The notes under the pieces are model-generated. The model was not told the DNA's origin, did no database searches, and worked only from the letters and a program-made list of their open reading frames with translations. Positions 1 to 5,652 of a DNA stretch of 10,882 nt are shown here, one piece after another. Source of the stretch: an uncultured Lachnospiraceae bacterium (lineage in GTDB: Bacteria > Bacillota > Clostridia > Lachnospirales > Lachnospiraceae); contig CASGVX010000045.1 of NCBI GenBank assembly GCA_949346185.1, forward strand, positions 1-10,882. Reading direction: 5' to 3'. The first letter of the stretch is position 1. Each line of letters starts with the position of its first letter. The translations under genes were made by a program, and so were the position numbers.

Positions 1-1
1 G

Positions 2-1156
2 GATTTTACAAAAATCGGCAGTGGGGAAGTAAAGAGCTTTAAAGGAAGAAATCATAATGTATTCTTTGTCTTTAGCGGGGAAGGAATAGAATTCAAGAGT
101 TGGAATTTTACGAAGTCCAATGAAGCTGCCAGACCTGCGGAAGATTTGTCCAACACAGACGTAAAAAGCCAGATGTTTACAATACATGGGCAGGTTGAAA
201 ACCCAAATGCAAGTCTGAATACCAATCTTGAATTCATTAAGTCAGGCGATTTCTCTGTGAAATCTTCTACTTTTGATTCTAAGGGAGAGGTGCTTAATCT
301 GGGATTTATCGATACTGACAAGAATGCAGACTACCGTGTATATGTGAAGAGCTTGACTCTAGAAACGGAAAAGGGAGATGTGGAAATAGCCGTTAATCAG
401 AAACTCGATCCAAGAAATAACGGCGCAAATGGTCTTGCCAATGGATGGGGAAGTGCAAAAATTGGAGATTTAATTTATGGTACGAAGGAAAAAGGGCTTT
501 TCGCTGAGAAATCTACCATTGAGTGGATTAATTACCGTTTTGCTTTGAAGGTAGATGGAGAGGAAGTGCCATATACATCAATAACCTATAACATCTCAGT
601 AGAGTGGGACTCAAAGCCAGCGGTGACGCCAGAGCCGGAAGAGTCTGCAAAGCCGGAGGGGACTACAAAGCCAGATGGGTCTGCAAAGCCGGAGGGAACC
701 ACGAAGCCAGAAGAAACCACGAATCCAGGGGGAACCACGAATCCAGGGGGAACCACGAATCCAGGGGGAACCACGAATCCAGGGGGTACTACGAATCCAG
801 GGGGAACCACAAAGCCAGTAGTTACTTCAAAGCCGGATGATAAGTCAAAGGCTTCTGCTATCAAAATCGCTAAGATTAAATTTAAGAAGCTTACAAGCCC
901 GAAGACGAAGACGATTAAGTTGAAGTGGGCTAAAAATAAGCGAGTAAATGGTTATCAAGTTCAAGTTGCCCGGAATAAGAAATTTACTAAATCAGTCAGG
1001 AGGTATAAAATCAAGAAAGTCAAGACGACCTCTAAGACGGTGAGAAAGCTTAAGAAAGGCAAAACTTATTACGCAAGGGTTCGCGGATACAAGAGGATCA
1101 GAAAAAAGATTTACTACGGTTCATGGAGTAAGATTCGCAAGGTGAGATGTAAGTAA
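2..1156 (+). CDS. Secreted/surface protein with Thr-Pro-Gly linker and basic C-terminal Fn3-like domain (5' truncated)
   Basis: The reading frame is open from the left edge of the window to the TAA at 1154-1156, so only the last 384 codons are seen and the true start lies upstream. The TTG at 146 could be read as a start, but the frame continues upstream of it without a stop and it has no good ribosome-binding site. Three parts are visible. The first (codons up to about base 615) is rich in beta-forming and aromatic residues and may be a ligand- or carbohydrate-binding domain; I do not recognise the family. The second (about 616-850) is a Pro/Thr/Glu/Gly linker with five TTNPGG units. The third (851-1153) is a 101-residue Fn3-like domain with a Y-Q-V-Q-V strand, a K-G-K-T-Y-Y-A-R-V-R strand and a final G-S-W-S motif, a pattern common at the ends of Lachnospiraceae surface proteins. 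The encoded protein is probably exported, but its signal peptide would be outside the window. Base composition is visibly more A/T-rich than in the operon on the right. Confidence 0.85.
   Translation, partial: DFTKIGSGEVKSFKGRNHNVFFVFSGEGIEFKSWNFTKSNEAARPAEDLSNTDVKSQMFTIHGQVENPNASLNTNLEFIKSGDFSVKSSTFDSKGEVLNLGFIDTDKNADYRVYVKSLTLETEKGDVEIAVNQKLDPRNNGANGLANGWGSAKIGDLIYGTKEKGLFAEKSTIEWINYRFALKVDGEEVPYTSITYNISVEWDSKPAVTPEPEESAKPEGTTKPDGSAKPEGTTKPEETTNPGGTTNPGGTTNPGGTTNPGGTTNPGGTTKPVVTSKPDDKSKASAIKIAKIKFKKLTSPKTKTIKLKWAKNKRVNGYQVQVARNKKFTKSVRRYKIKKVKTTSKTVRKLKKGKTYYARVRGYKRIRKKIYYGSWSKIRKVRCK
716..805 (+). repeat. Five tandem 18-bp units encoding TTNPGG
   Basis: Five consecutive in-frame 18-bp units (716-733, 734-751, 752-769, 770-787, 788-805) encode Thr-Thr-Asn-Pro-Gly-Gly. 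The first three are identical; the fourth ends in GGT and the fifth begins with ACT. Degenerate hexapeptides of the type (T/S)(T/A)KP(E/D)G extend the array upstream to about 640 and downstream to about 840. It is a flexible, probably cell-wall-spanning spacer. Near-identity of the units suggests recent expansion by slippage or recombination. Confidence 0.92.
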
Positions 1157-1180
1157 AAGTATAAGTATAAGGAAAAACCC

Positions 1181-1237
1181 AAGGGGCTGTCGCGCTAGCA
1201 GATGAAAAGGTGGCTGGTGCGTTGCAGTCCCTTTTTT
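1181..1237 (+). terminator. Intrinsic terminator of the surface-protein gene
   Basis: Bases 1181-1195 pair with 1219-1233 in a 15-bp stem that has one C/T mismatch and a few G-T pairs. The 23-base loop may close further (AGC 1197-1199 with GCT 1213-1215). A run of six T residues (1232-1237) follows at once. It lies 24 bases after the stop codon at 1156. Confidence 0.75.
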
Positions 1238-1249
1238 CAAATTTAAATC

Positions 1250-1278
1250 TGGCAAATTCCAATATAAGGTGATAGAAT
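1250..1278 (+). promoter_or_regulatory. Possible sigma-A promoter of the 1387-3162 gene pair
   Basis: An extended -10 element, TGA followed by TAGAAT (1273-1278), lies 17 bases from a weak -35, TGGCAA (1250-1255). It sits just after the upstream terminator, which makes it the natural place for a promoter. The leader would be about 100 bases. The -35 match is poor, so the call rests mainly on the -10 and on position. Confidence 0.5.
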
Positions 1279-1375
1279 GTTACTATTCATAGTTGTCGAG
1301 AAGAGGAAGGCTCATGGTGGAATTTCATTTGACAACAGGAGTTTCATCGGAGTGGCGGAAAATGGCATGAAGGAT

Positions 1376-1380
1376 GGAGG
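1376..1380 (+). promoter_or_regulatory. Ribosome-binding site that sets the start at 1387
   Basis: GGAGG at 1376-1380 is directly next to a TTG at 1381, leaving no spacing, but is six bases before the ATG at 1387. The ATG is therefore preferred. Confidence 0.8.
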
Positions 1381-1386
1381 TTGCGT

Positions 1387-1839
1387 ATGGGTTATCGAAC
1401 CAAGGATGAATTAGAGCATTTTGATTTCAAGGAGGCGCAGATTAATGAAATCAGAGAGGAGAACGGCCATCTCTATCTGGAACTAGGCTATGTGACCATA
1501 CTGGGAAGCAACAGCTGCAACAGGGATATCCGGGCGATGGGAACCAATGCCTTGACATTGCAATTATATCAGGTATGGGAAAAAAGGTTGGTGCGGGAAG
1601 GTTACAGGCATTTTGATGCCGATGGCAATTTGAAGGAGCAGCAGGAGGATGAAGCGATACCCGGGGAAGAGATTTCCGGTCTGTATCAGGAGTTGGCTGG
1701 CAGCGTGATATTTCAATTGGACAGGTCGGGAGAATTATATCGCTTTCTGCTAGATGGGGAGGAACGCACCTATACTTTTGAGGTTAGGGCGAAGCATGAC
1801 ATTGAAGAATGGGAACGTTTTATGAATATTCAAAATTAG
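1387..1839 (+). CDS. Hypothetical protein, 150 aa, paired with a GH13 enzyme
   Basis: This is a small, acidic, soluble protein with no signal peptide and no membrane segment, so it is probably cytoplasmic. I do not recognise a characterised family. The N-terminal part contains a Y-R-T-K-D-E-L-E-H-F stretch, and residues about 35-50 contain the sequence N-S-C-N-R-D-I-R. The C-terminal third looks like a beta-rich domain (F-L-L-D-G-E-E-R-T-Y-T-F-E-V) followed by E-E-W-E-R-F. The stop codon is only 12 bases before the ATG of the GH13 gene, and the next ribosome-binding site overlaps this stop, so the two are almost certainly co-transcribed. From memory, similar short proteins with the same N-terminal signature occur in Lachnospiraceae, but I can give no function. 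Annotation by association with the amylase would be speculation. Confidence 0.8.
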   Translation: MGYRTKDELEHFDFKEAQINEIREENGHLYLELGYVTILGSNSCNRDIRAMGTNALTLQLYQVWEKRLVREGYRHFDADGNLKEQQEDEAIPGEEISGLYQELAGSVIFQLDRSGELYRFLLDGEERTYTFEVRAKHDIEEWERFMNIQN

Positions 1840-1843
1840 GAGG
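1838..1843 (+). promoter_or_regulatory. Ribosome-binding site that sets the start at 1852
   Basis: AGGAGG at 1838-1843 overlaps the upstream stop codon. It is only two bases from the ATG at 1846 but eight bases from the ATG at 1852. The second ATG is the likely start, which shortens the protein by two residues. Confidence 0.8.
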
Positions 1844-1851
1844 ATATGACA

Positions 1852-3162
1852 ATGTGGGCATATGAAAGTGTATTTTATCAAATATATCCCTTAGGGTTTT
1901 GCGGGGCGCCTTTTGAGAATGATGGGGATTTGCAGCCCCGCATTCTCAAGGTGATGGATTGGATTCCCCATATCGGTAAGCTGGGAGCCAATGCTATTTA
2001 CTTTTCGCCATTATTTGAGTCGGATACCCATGGATACAATACGAGGGATTACAAGAAGATTGACTGCAGGCTGGGATCCAATGAGGATTTTGCCAAAGTG
2101 TGCGAGGAACTGCACAAGGCGGATATGAGAATCGTGCTGGACGGGGTGTTCAACCATGTGGGCCGGGGATTTTGGGCATTTCAGGATGTCCTTCAGAACC
2201 GGGAGCAATCCAGATACCGAGATTGGTTTCATATTGATTTTGGTGGAAATTCCCACTATAATGATGGGCTTTGGTATGAAGGCTGGGAGGGGAATTTTGA
2301 CTTAGTGAAGCTTAACCTTAGAAATGAAGAGGTGATTCAGCATATTTTTGATGCGGTGAAATATTGGGTGGATGCATTTGATATTGATGGATTGCGATTG
2401 GACGTGGCGTATTGCCTGGACAAGGATTTCCTCAAGCGACTTCGACAGTTTACGGATTCCCTGAAAGAGGATTTCTTTCTGGTGGGCGAGACGCTGCATG
2501 GGGATTACAAGCAGTGGGCGAATGAGGAGATGTGTCATTCTGTCACGAACTATGAATGCTATCATGGGATGCATTCCAGCCTAAATAGCATGAATTTGTT
2601 TGAGATTTGCCACTCTCTTGCCAGACAGTACGGGCCAGAGGAATGGACGCTATATAAGGGAATGCATTTGCTGAACTTCGTGGACAACCATGACGTGAGC
2701 CGCATTGCCAGCGTTCTGAACAATGAGAAGCATCTGCCCTTGGTATATGCGCTCTGCTTTGGGATGCCGGGGATTCCCTGCGTCTATTACGGCAGCGAAT
2801 GGGGAGCAAAGGCAGATAAGAGCCAGGGAGACCCTGCCCTGCGCGCCTGCTTTGATAAGCCAGAATTTGGAACATTGGCAGAGTGGATTAAGAAATTGGC
2901 AGATGCCAAGAGAAATAGCAAGGCATTGAATTATGGAAATTATCGCTCTATCGTGCTGACCAATCATCAGTGCATCTTCGAACGTGCCTGCGAGGGGGAG
3001 AGAATCCTAGTGGCGGTGAATGCGTCAGGGGATTCCTACACGGCTCACTTTGATGCGGGATGCGGCATGGCGGAGGACCTCCTCACGGGACAGCCCCATG
3101 ATTTTGGCGGTGGAAGCGAGCTGCCGCCCTATTCTGCGGCATTCTGGAAGATGGAGAAGTAA
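1852..3162 (+). CDS. Alpha-amylase family glycoside hydrolase (GH13), cytoplasmic
   Basis: The 436-residue protein has all the conserved GH13 regions in order. Region I is D-G-V-F-N-H-V-G (residues 97-104), region II D-G-L-R-L-D-V-A with the nucleophile Asp184, region III V-G-E-T-L-H-G with the acid/base Glu213, and region IV F-V-D-N-H-D with the transition-state stabiliser Asp281. A (beta/alpha)8 barrel would occupy about residues 1-350 and a short C-terminal beta domain about 360-436. No signal peptide is present, and the protein starts directly with the first barrel strand (V-F-Y-Q-I-Y-P). It therefore lacks the N-terminal domain of typical neopullulanases and should act inside the cell on imported maltodextrins or related alpha-glucans, by hydrolysis or transglycosylation. 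The exact subfamily cannot be fixed by eye. It is the second gene of a two-gene unit and ends at a strong hairpin. Confidence 0.93.
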   Translation: MWAYESVFYQIYPLGFCGAPFENDGDLQPRILKVMDWIPHIGKLGANAIYFSPLFESDTHGYNTRDYKKIDCRLGSNEDFAKVCEELHKADMRIVLDGVFNHVGRGFWAFQDVLQNREQSRYRDWFHIDFGGNSHYNDGLWYEGWEGNFDLVKLNLRNEEVIQHIFDAVKYWVDAFDIDGLRLDVAYCLDKDFLKRLRQFTDSLKEDFFLVGETLHGDYKQWANEEMCHSVTNYECYHGMHSSLNSMNLFEICHSLARQYGPEEWTLYKGMHLLNFVDNHDVSRIASVLNNEKHLPLVYALCFGMPGIPCVYYGSEWGAKADKSQGDPALRACFDKPEFGTLAEWIKKLADAKRNSKALNYGNYRSIVLTNHQCIFERACEGERILVAVNASGDSYTAHFDAGCGMAEDLLTGQPHDFGGGSELPPYSAAFWKMEK

Positions 3163-3181
3163 AGCTTCATGCGGTGCTATT

Positions 3182-3221
3182 GGGAACGGGGCAATATCAA
3201 TTAAGATATTGCCCCGTTCCC
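3182..3221. terminator. Perfect 17-bp hairpin between convergent genes
   Basis: Bases 3182-3198 are perfectly complementary to 3205-3221, with a six-base AATTAA loop. The hairpin lies 20 bases after the GH13 stop and 55 bases from the stop of the convergent esterase gene. The + strand has only three T residues after the stem and the - strand has no T run. It is probably a shared bidirectional terminator or transcript-end structure that relies on stem strength rather than on a U-tract. Confidence 0.8.
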
Positions 3222-3276
3222 TTTCAGGTATACACGAAAGTTTGCCATACCGCTGGCCGCTTTATAATAGAATCGC

Positions 3277-4350
3277 TCACTGCCAGCCCATCATCTCTCT
3301 GGATTTTGCTATCACTCGTTTTGCCGCCTTCTCGTGGGTGACAGCGGAGGGATGCCAGAAGGTTCCCAATCCATCTTCTTCCAGTTGCGCCGGAAGGGGA
3401 AGATACTCGCAGAGGGTTTCCGGGTGCGCCGCTTGGAAGCGGCTGGCGGCTTCCTCCACGGCGGAGCAAAGCCGTGAATCCATCAGCCCCAGCATGCAGA
3501 GGAATTTTGCCTGGGGATGCTTTTGGTATATTTTTTCCAGCAATGCCACATAGGCAGTGCAGAATTGCTCATTTCTTTCAGGGATTTCCCGGGTATAGCT
3601 GGCATCGTTGGTTCCCAGATGAACCATCACCAGATCTGGTTCGAAGCGGCTGTGATCCCAAGGCTCCCACTGTTCTCTTGGCCTGCGGAAGTATTGCTTC
3701 TCGCAGCCGGCATCTGCGTAGTCGTAGAGCATGGGAACCAGCCAGGAGTCATCAGGCGTATCCCTGTCATCCCCGATATAGGAACTGATGATGCCTTTTC
3801 CGTTCCAAGCCACGATTTCTGCATCTGCATCCAATGCCTGCACGGAGAGCATGGAATAGGATTTCGTTGGGTTCTCGGTACAGGTGCGGTGCAGCATTTC
3901 CTCCACGCTGCCCTCCACGCCGTAACCGCAGGTGATGGAGTCCCCCACAATCTGTATTTTCCGGGCTTTCGGTGCCGGAGGGGGCAGCAGCCTATCGCTG
4001 TCAATAGTGATGGATGCGATGCCGCAGATGGCATACTCCGGCTCGGAATATTTCATAATGGTGATGGTGACGGTCTTTTCTGTGTCATCTTCATACAGGA
4101 GGATGGTTTCCTCTGACTTATTCAGTTCGATGCGTTTCGCAGGATTCTTTTCATCGTTTATGTAGATAGCCACAAAAGCATGCTCTTCCGGAATGAAATG
4201 CTCTGGGTCAGATAGGAATGTGGCATATGCATTCTTTCCGGTAAAAGTAAAGGAGACAGAACTGGCAGAATACCCCAGATAGCGAACGGTGTCACGGTAT
4301 ATCGTCCGTCCTTGGATTTTAGCGTATTCTTTTGTGGCATGAAATTTCAT
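3277..4350 (-). CDS. SGNH/GDSL esterase, carbohydrate esterase family 2-like
   Basis: The 357-residue protein has two parts. Residues 1-120 are beta-rich and resemble the N-terminal jelly-roll of CE2 acetylesterases. Residues 130-357 form an SGNH hydrolase: block I is G-D-S-I-T with nucleophile Ser138, a block II-like N-G sits at 183-184, block III is G-T-N-D with oxyanion Asn248, and block V is W-H-P-S with His333. The usual Asp three residues before the His is replaced by Thr330. CE2 enzymes with a Ser-His dyad are known, so this fits the family rather than a dead enzyme. The expected activity is removal of acetyl or similar ester groups from sugars. No signal peptide is seen, so it should act on imported material. 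The frame is open back to 4518, but that extension would overlap the predicted promoter, whereas the ATG at 4350 has a purine-rich G run (CGGGGGT) eight bases upstream and starts the conserved domain. It converges on the GH13 gene. Confidence 0.88.
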   Translation of the reverse strand: MKFHATKEYAKIQGRTIYRDTVRYLGYSASSVSFTFTGKNAYATFLSDPEHFIPEEHAFVAIYINDEKNPAKRIELNKSEETILLYEDDTEKTVTITIMKYSEPEYAICGIASITIDSDRLLPPPAPKARKIQIVGDSITCGYGVEGSVEEMLHRTCTENPTKSYSMLSVQALDADAEIVAWNGKGIISSYIGDDRDTPDDSWLVPMLYDYADAGCEKQYFRRPREQWEPWDHSRFEPDLVMVHLGTNDASYTREIPERNEQFCTAYVALLEKIYQKHPQAKFLCMLGLMDSRLCSAVEEAASRFQAAHPETLCEYLPLPAQLEEDGLGTFWHPSAVTHEKAAKRVIAKSREMMGWQ

Positions 4351-4457
4351 AGTTGTAACCCCCGTTTCTGGTTCGATGCTGGTTTTGGAGTTCATTCTGA
4401 GAAATGGATGACCAAAACTGTTTGATATTTTGCTGCAAAAGTAAAGCCAAGTGAACG

Positions 4458-4472
4458 AGCATGCTGCATGCT
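4458..4472. repeat. Short palindrome in the esterase leader
   Basis: AGCATG (4458-4463) and CATGCT (4467-4472) form an inverted repeat with a three-base spacer. It lies about 30-45 bases downstream of the predicted esterase transcription start, a position suited to a repressor operator. The binding protein is unknown and chance cannot be excluded. Confidence 0.35.
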
Positions 4473-4508
4473 TGAGCATTTGGCGCACTGCTTTTAATAT
4501 ACAGTAAA

Positions 4509-4537
4509 ATTCTATCATGCATTGTTGGAAAAGGCAA
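4509..4537 (-). promoter_or_regulatory. Predicted sigma-A promoter of the esterase gene
   Basis: Read on the - strand, TTGCCT (4532-4537) is the -35 and TAGAAT (4509-4514) is the -10, with a 17-base spacer. A TGA just upstream of the -10 makes it an extended -10 element. Transcription would start near 4502, about 150 bases before the ATG at 4350. Confidence 0.6.
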
Positions 4538-4622
4538 TGAAAAAAGCATTGGAAAGTTTGCTTTTTAAGGGATTTATGTTATTCTATAAAGAAGGTTTGA
4601 TGCAATGAATATGATAGCATTG
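4520..4622. repeat. Cluster of CATTG/CAATG half-sites around the divergent promoters
   Basis: CATTG occurs at 4520-4524, 4547-4551 and 4618-4622, and its complement CAATG at 4535-4539 and 4603-4607. Two pairs are separated by exactly ten bases: CATTG-N10-CAATG (4520-4539) and CAATG-N10-CATTG (4603-4622). The first overlaps the esterase -35 region and the second lies between the ECF operon promoter and its start codon. This could be a shared operator, but five-base motifs are short. Confidence 0.35.
4558..4585 (+). promoter_or_regulatory. Predicted promoter of the ECF transporter operon
   Basis: TTGCTT (4558-4563) and TATTCT (4580-4585) are separated by 16 bases, and a TG one base before the -10 gives an extended -10 element. 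Transcription would start near 4592, leaving a leader of about 70 bases before the TTG at 4662. Confidence 0.5.
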
Positions 4623-4645
4623 GCGTTGTAAAATAAAAGATGTAA

Positions 4646-4653
4646 AGAGAGGG
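4646..4653 (+). promoter_or_regulatory. Ribosome-binding site that sets a TTG start at 4662
   Basis: AGAGAGGG at 4646-4653 overlaps the possible GTG start at 4653 and is only two bases from the TTG at 4656. It is eight bases from the TTG at 4662, which is therefore the best start. Confidence 0.65.
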
Positions 4654-4661
4654 TGTTGAGA

Positions 4662-5651
4662 TTGAATCATCAATTTGGAAAAAGCAATAGGAGGGCTGGT
4701 AAGAAGAGCGGCATATTTTATGGGAGATGGCTGCTTGCCTGGATGATTTGCCTGGCTATGATGCTGTGGGGATGCGGTGTCAGTGGGGGCGGGGATCAGA
4801 TTACGAAGATGGATGAGAGGTATCTGGCGGGGCAGGAGGGGCAGAGTCCTAGTCCGGAAACGGGCTCTTCCGAAGCGGGAGGGCAGACGGAGGGTGCGGG
4901 GGGCGGCGCAGAAACCCCGGAGGGCGAAGGGGAAGGAAATTCACCTCAGACGGGGCACCCGCAGCAAAGCTTCCAGCCCGGTGGAGATGTCTCTTCAAAA
5001 TCCACGAAAGGCTCGGCAGATAAAGCAGCAGATGATAAGTCAAATCAGAGTACGAGCAGACCATCGAAAAAAAACAAAAGCCGCACATCAAATTCCAAGT
5101 CGGAATCTAAGAAAAGCAGTGCGAAGAACAATAAGACAATTTCTAGGCAGTCCAGCAACGTGAAACATTCACCTAGCATAGAGCGGGAGGACAAAGAACC
5201 ATCTCAGGAGGAGGATTTCGGAGACAAGGGGAAGAGGGAGGAGGAAAAAAAGGACGGCGAAGGCATTCATTGCTTTGTGTCCATTGACTGTGAAAATATT
5301 TTGTCTCACATGTCGAAACTGAAGGAGAGCAAGAAAGATTACGTGCCGAAGGATGGCATCATTCTAAAAAAGACAAAGGTGACGGTCAAGCCAGGTACCA
5401 GCGCATATGATGTGCTGTATCAAGTGTGCCGGGAAAGGAATATCCATCTGGAGGCCGCATATACGCCTATGTATGGCACGTATTATGTGGAGGGAATCCA
5501 TCAACTGTATGAATTTGATTGCGGGGATTTGTCTGGCTGGAACTATACGGTAAACGGCAGGCAGCCCGGCAGGGGATGTTCCAAGTACCAAGTGCAGGAA
5601 GGAGACGTGATTGCCTGGAGATTTACCTGTGACAGGGGAAAGGATTTATAA
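4662..5651 (+). CDS. Lipoprotein with long low-complexity spacer and C-terminal DUF4430 (transcobalamin-C-like) domain
   Basis: The protein has 329 residues from the TTG at 4662. A basic N-terminus (K-K-S, R-W) is followed by a hydrophobic segment (about 23-37) and the lipobox L-W-G-C, so Cys38 should be lipidated after cleavage. Residues about 39-200 are low complexity, in three blocks: Gly/Glu/Pro, then Ser/Lys/Asn, then Glu/Lys/Asp. Residues about 202-329 match the DUF4430 pattern, starting with a C-F-V-S-I-D-C strand, then V-P-K-D-G-I-I-L, a D-V-L-Y-Q-V-C-R helix, T-P-M-Y-G-T-Y-Y-V-E-G, L-Y-E-F-D-C-G-D-L-S-G-W, and a final I-A-W-R-F-T-C-D. DUF4430 is related to the C-terminal domain of transcobalamin and intrinsic factor. 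The protein would hold a small ligand-binding domain away from the membrane on a long flexible arm. It is the first gene of the ECF operon, one base before ecfT. A cobamide ligand is inferred, not shown. Confidence 0.88.
   Translation: MNHQFGKSNRRAGKKSGIFYGRWLLAWMICLAMMLWGCGVSGGGDQITKMDERYLAGQEGQSPSPETGSSEAGGQTEGAGGGAETPEGEGEGNSPQTGHPQQSFQPGGDVSSKSTKGSADKAADDKSNQSTSRPSKKNKSRTSNSKSESKKSSAKNNKTISRQSSNVKHSPSIEREDKEPSQEEDFGDKGKREEEKKDGEGIHCFVSIDCENILSHMSKLKESKKDYVPKDGIILKKTKVTVKPGTSAYDVLYQVCRERNIHLEAAYTPMYGTYYVEGIHQLYEFDCGDLSGWNYTVNGRQPGRGCSKYQVQEGDVIAWRFTCDRGKDL
5639..5644 (+). promoter_or_regulatory. Ribosome-binding site that sets the ecfT start at 5653
   Basis: AAAGGA at 5639-5644 lies inside the end of the upstream gene and eight bases before the ATG at 5653. 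The frame also extends upstream to 5611, but that would overlap the lipoprotein coding sequence by 41 bases with no suitable site. Confidence 0.6.
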
Positions 5652-5652
5652 A

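Larger units (their letters stand above)
4351..4661. other. Divergent regulatory region (311 bases)
   Basis: No gene fits in this gap. It carries back-to-back promoters, one for the esterase on the - strand and one for the ECF operon on the + strand. It also holds a small palindrome in the esterase leader and five CATTG/CAATG half-sites. The esterase transcript would have a leader of about 150 bases. I see no conserved riboswitch core; in particular there is nothing like the B12 box of cobalamin riboswitches. Confidence 0.6.

Noticed and set aside
716..805. Tandem array that might be taken for a CRISPR or non-coding repeat
   Set aside because: Units are contiguous without spacers and stay in frame, so this is a coding repeat.
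586..864. Minus-strand frame with Gly-Phe-Val-Val-Pro-Pro repeats
   Set aside because: It is the antisense shadow of the TTNPGG repeat array; the + strand frame continues through a clear domain on both sides.
1181..1237. Hairpin as an end of an insertion sequence or MITE
   Set aside because: Terminal-repeat-like GGGGCTGTC sequence is present, but there is no partner end, transposase or target duplication; a terminator after a stop codon explains it.
1329..1334. Perfect TTGACA that could be a -35 for the 1387 gene
   Set aside because: No TATAAT-like sequence lies 15-19 bases downstream; the region there is GC-rich.
3242..3268. TTGCCA and a perfect TATAAT on the + strand, a possible antisense promoter into the esterase gene
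   Set aside because: The spacer is only 15 bases and the location is at the end of a convergent gene; not strong enough without transcript data.
4351..4518. 56-residue N-terminal extension of the esterase frame
   Set aside because: It overlaps the predicted promoter, has no ribosome-binding site and no CE2-like sequence; the ATG at 4350 begins the conserved domain.
4586..4661. Cobalamin or other riboswitch ahead of the putative vitamin transporter operon
   Set aside because: The leader is only about 70 bases and lacks a B12-box-like core or any other riboswitch core I recognise.
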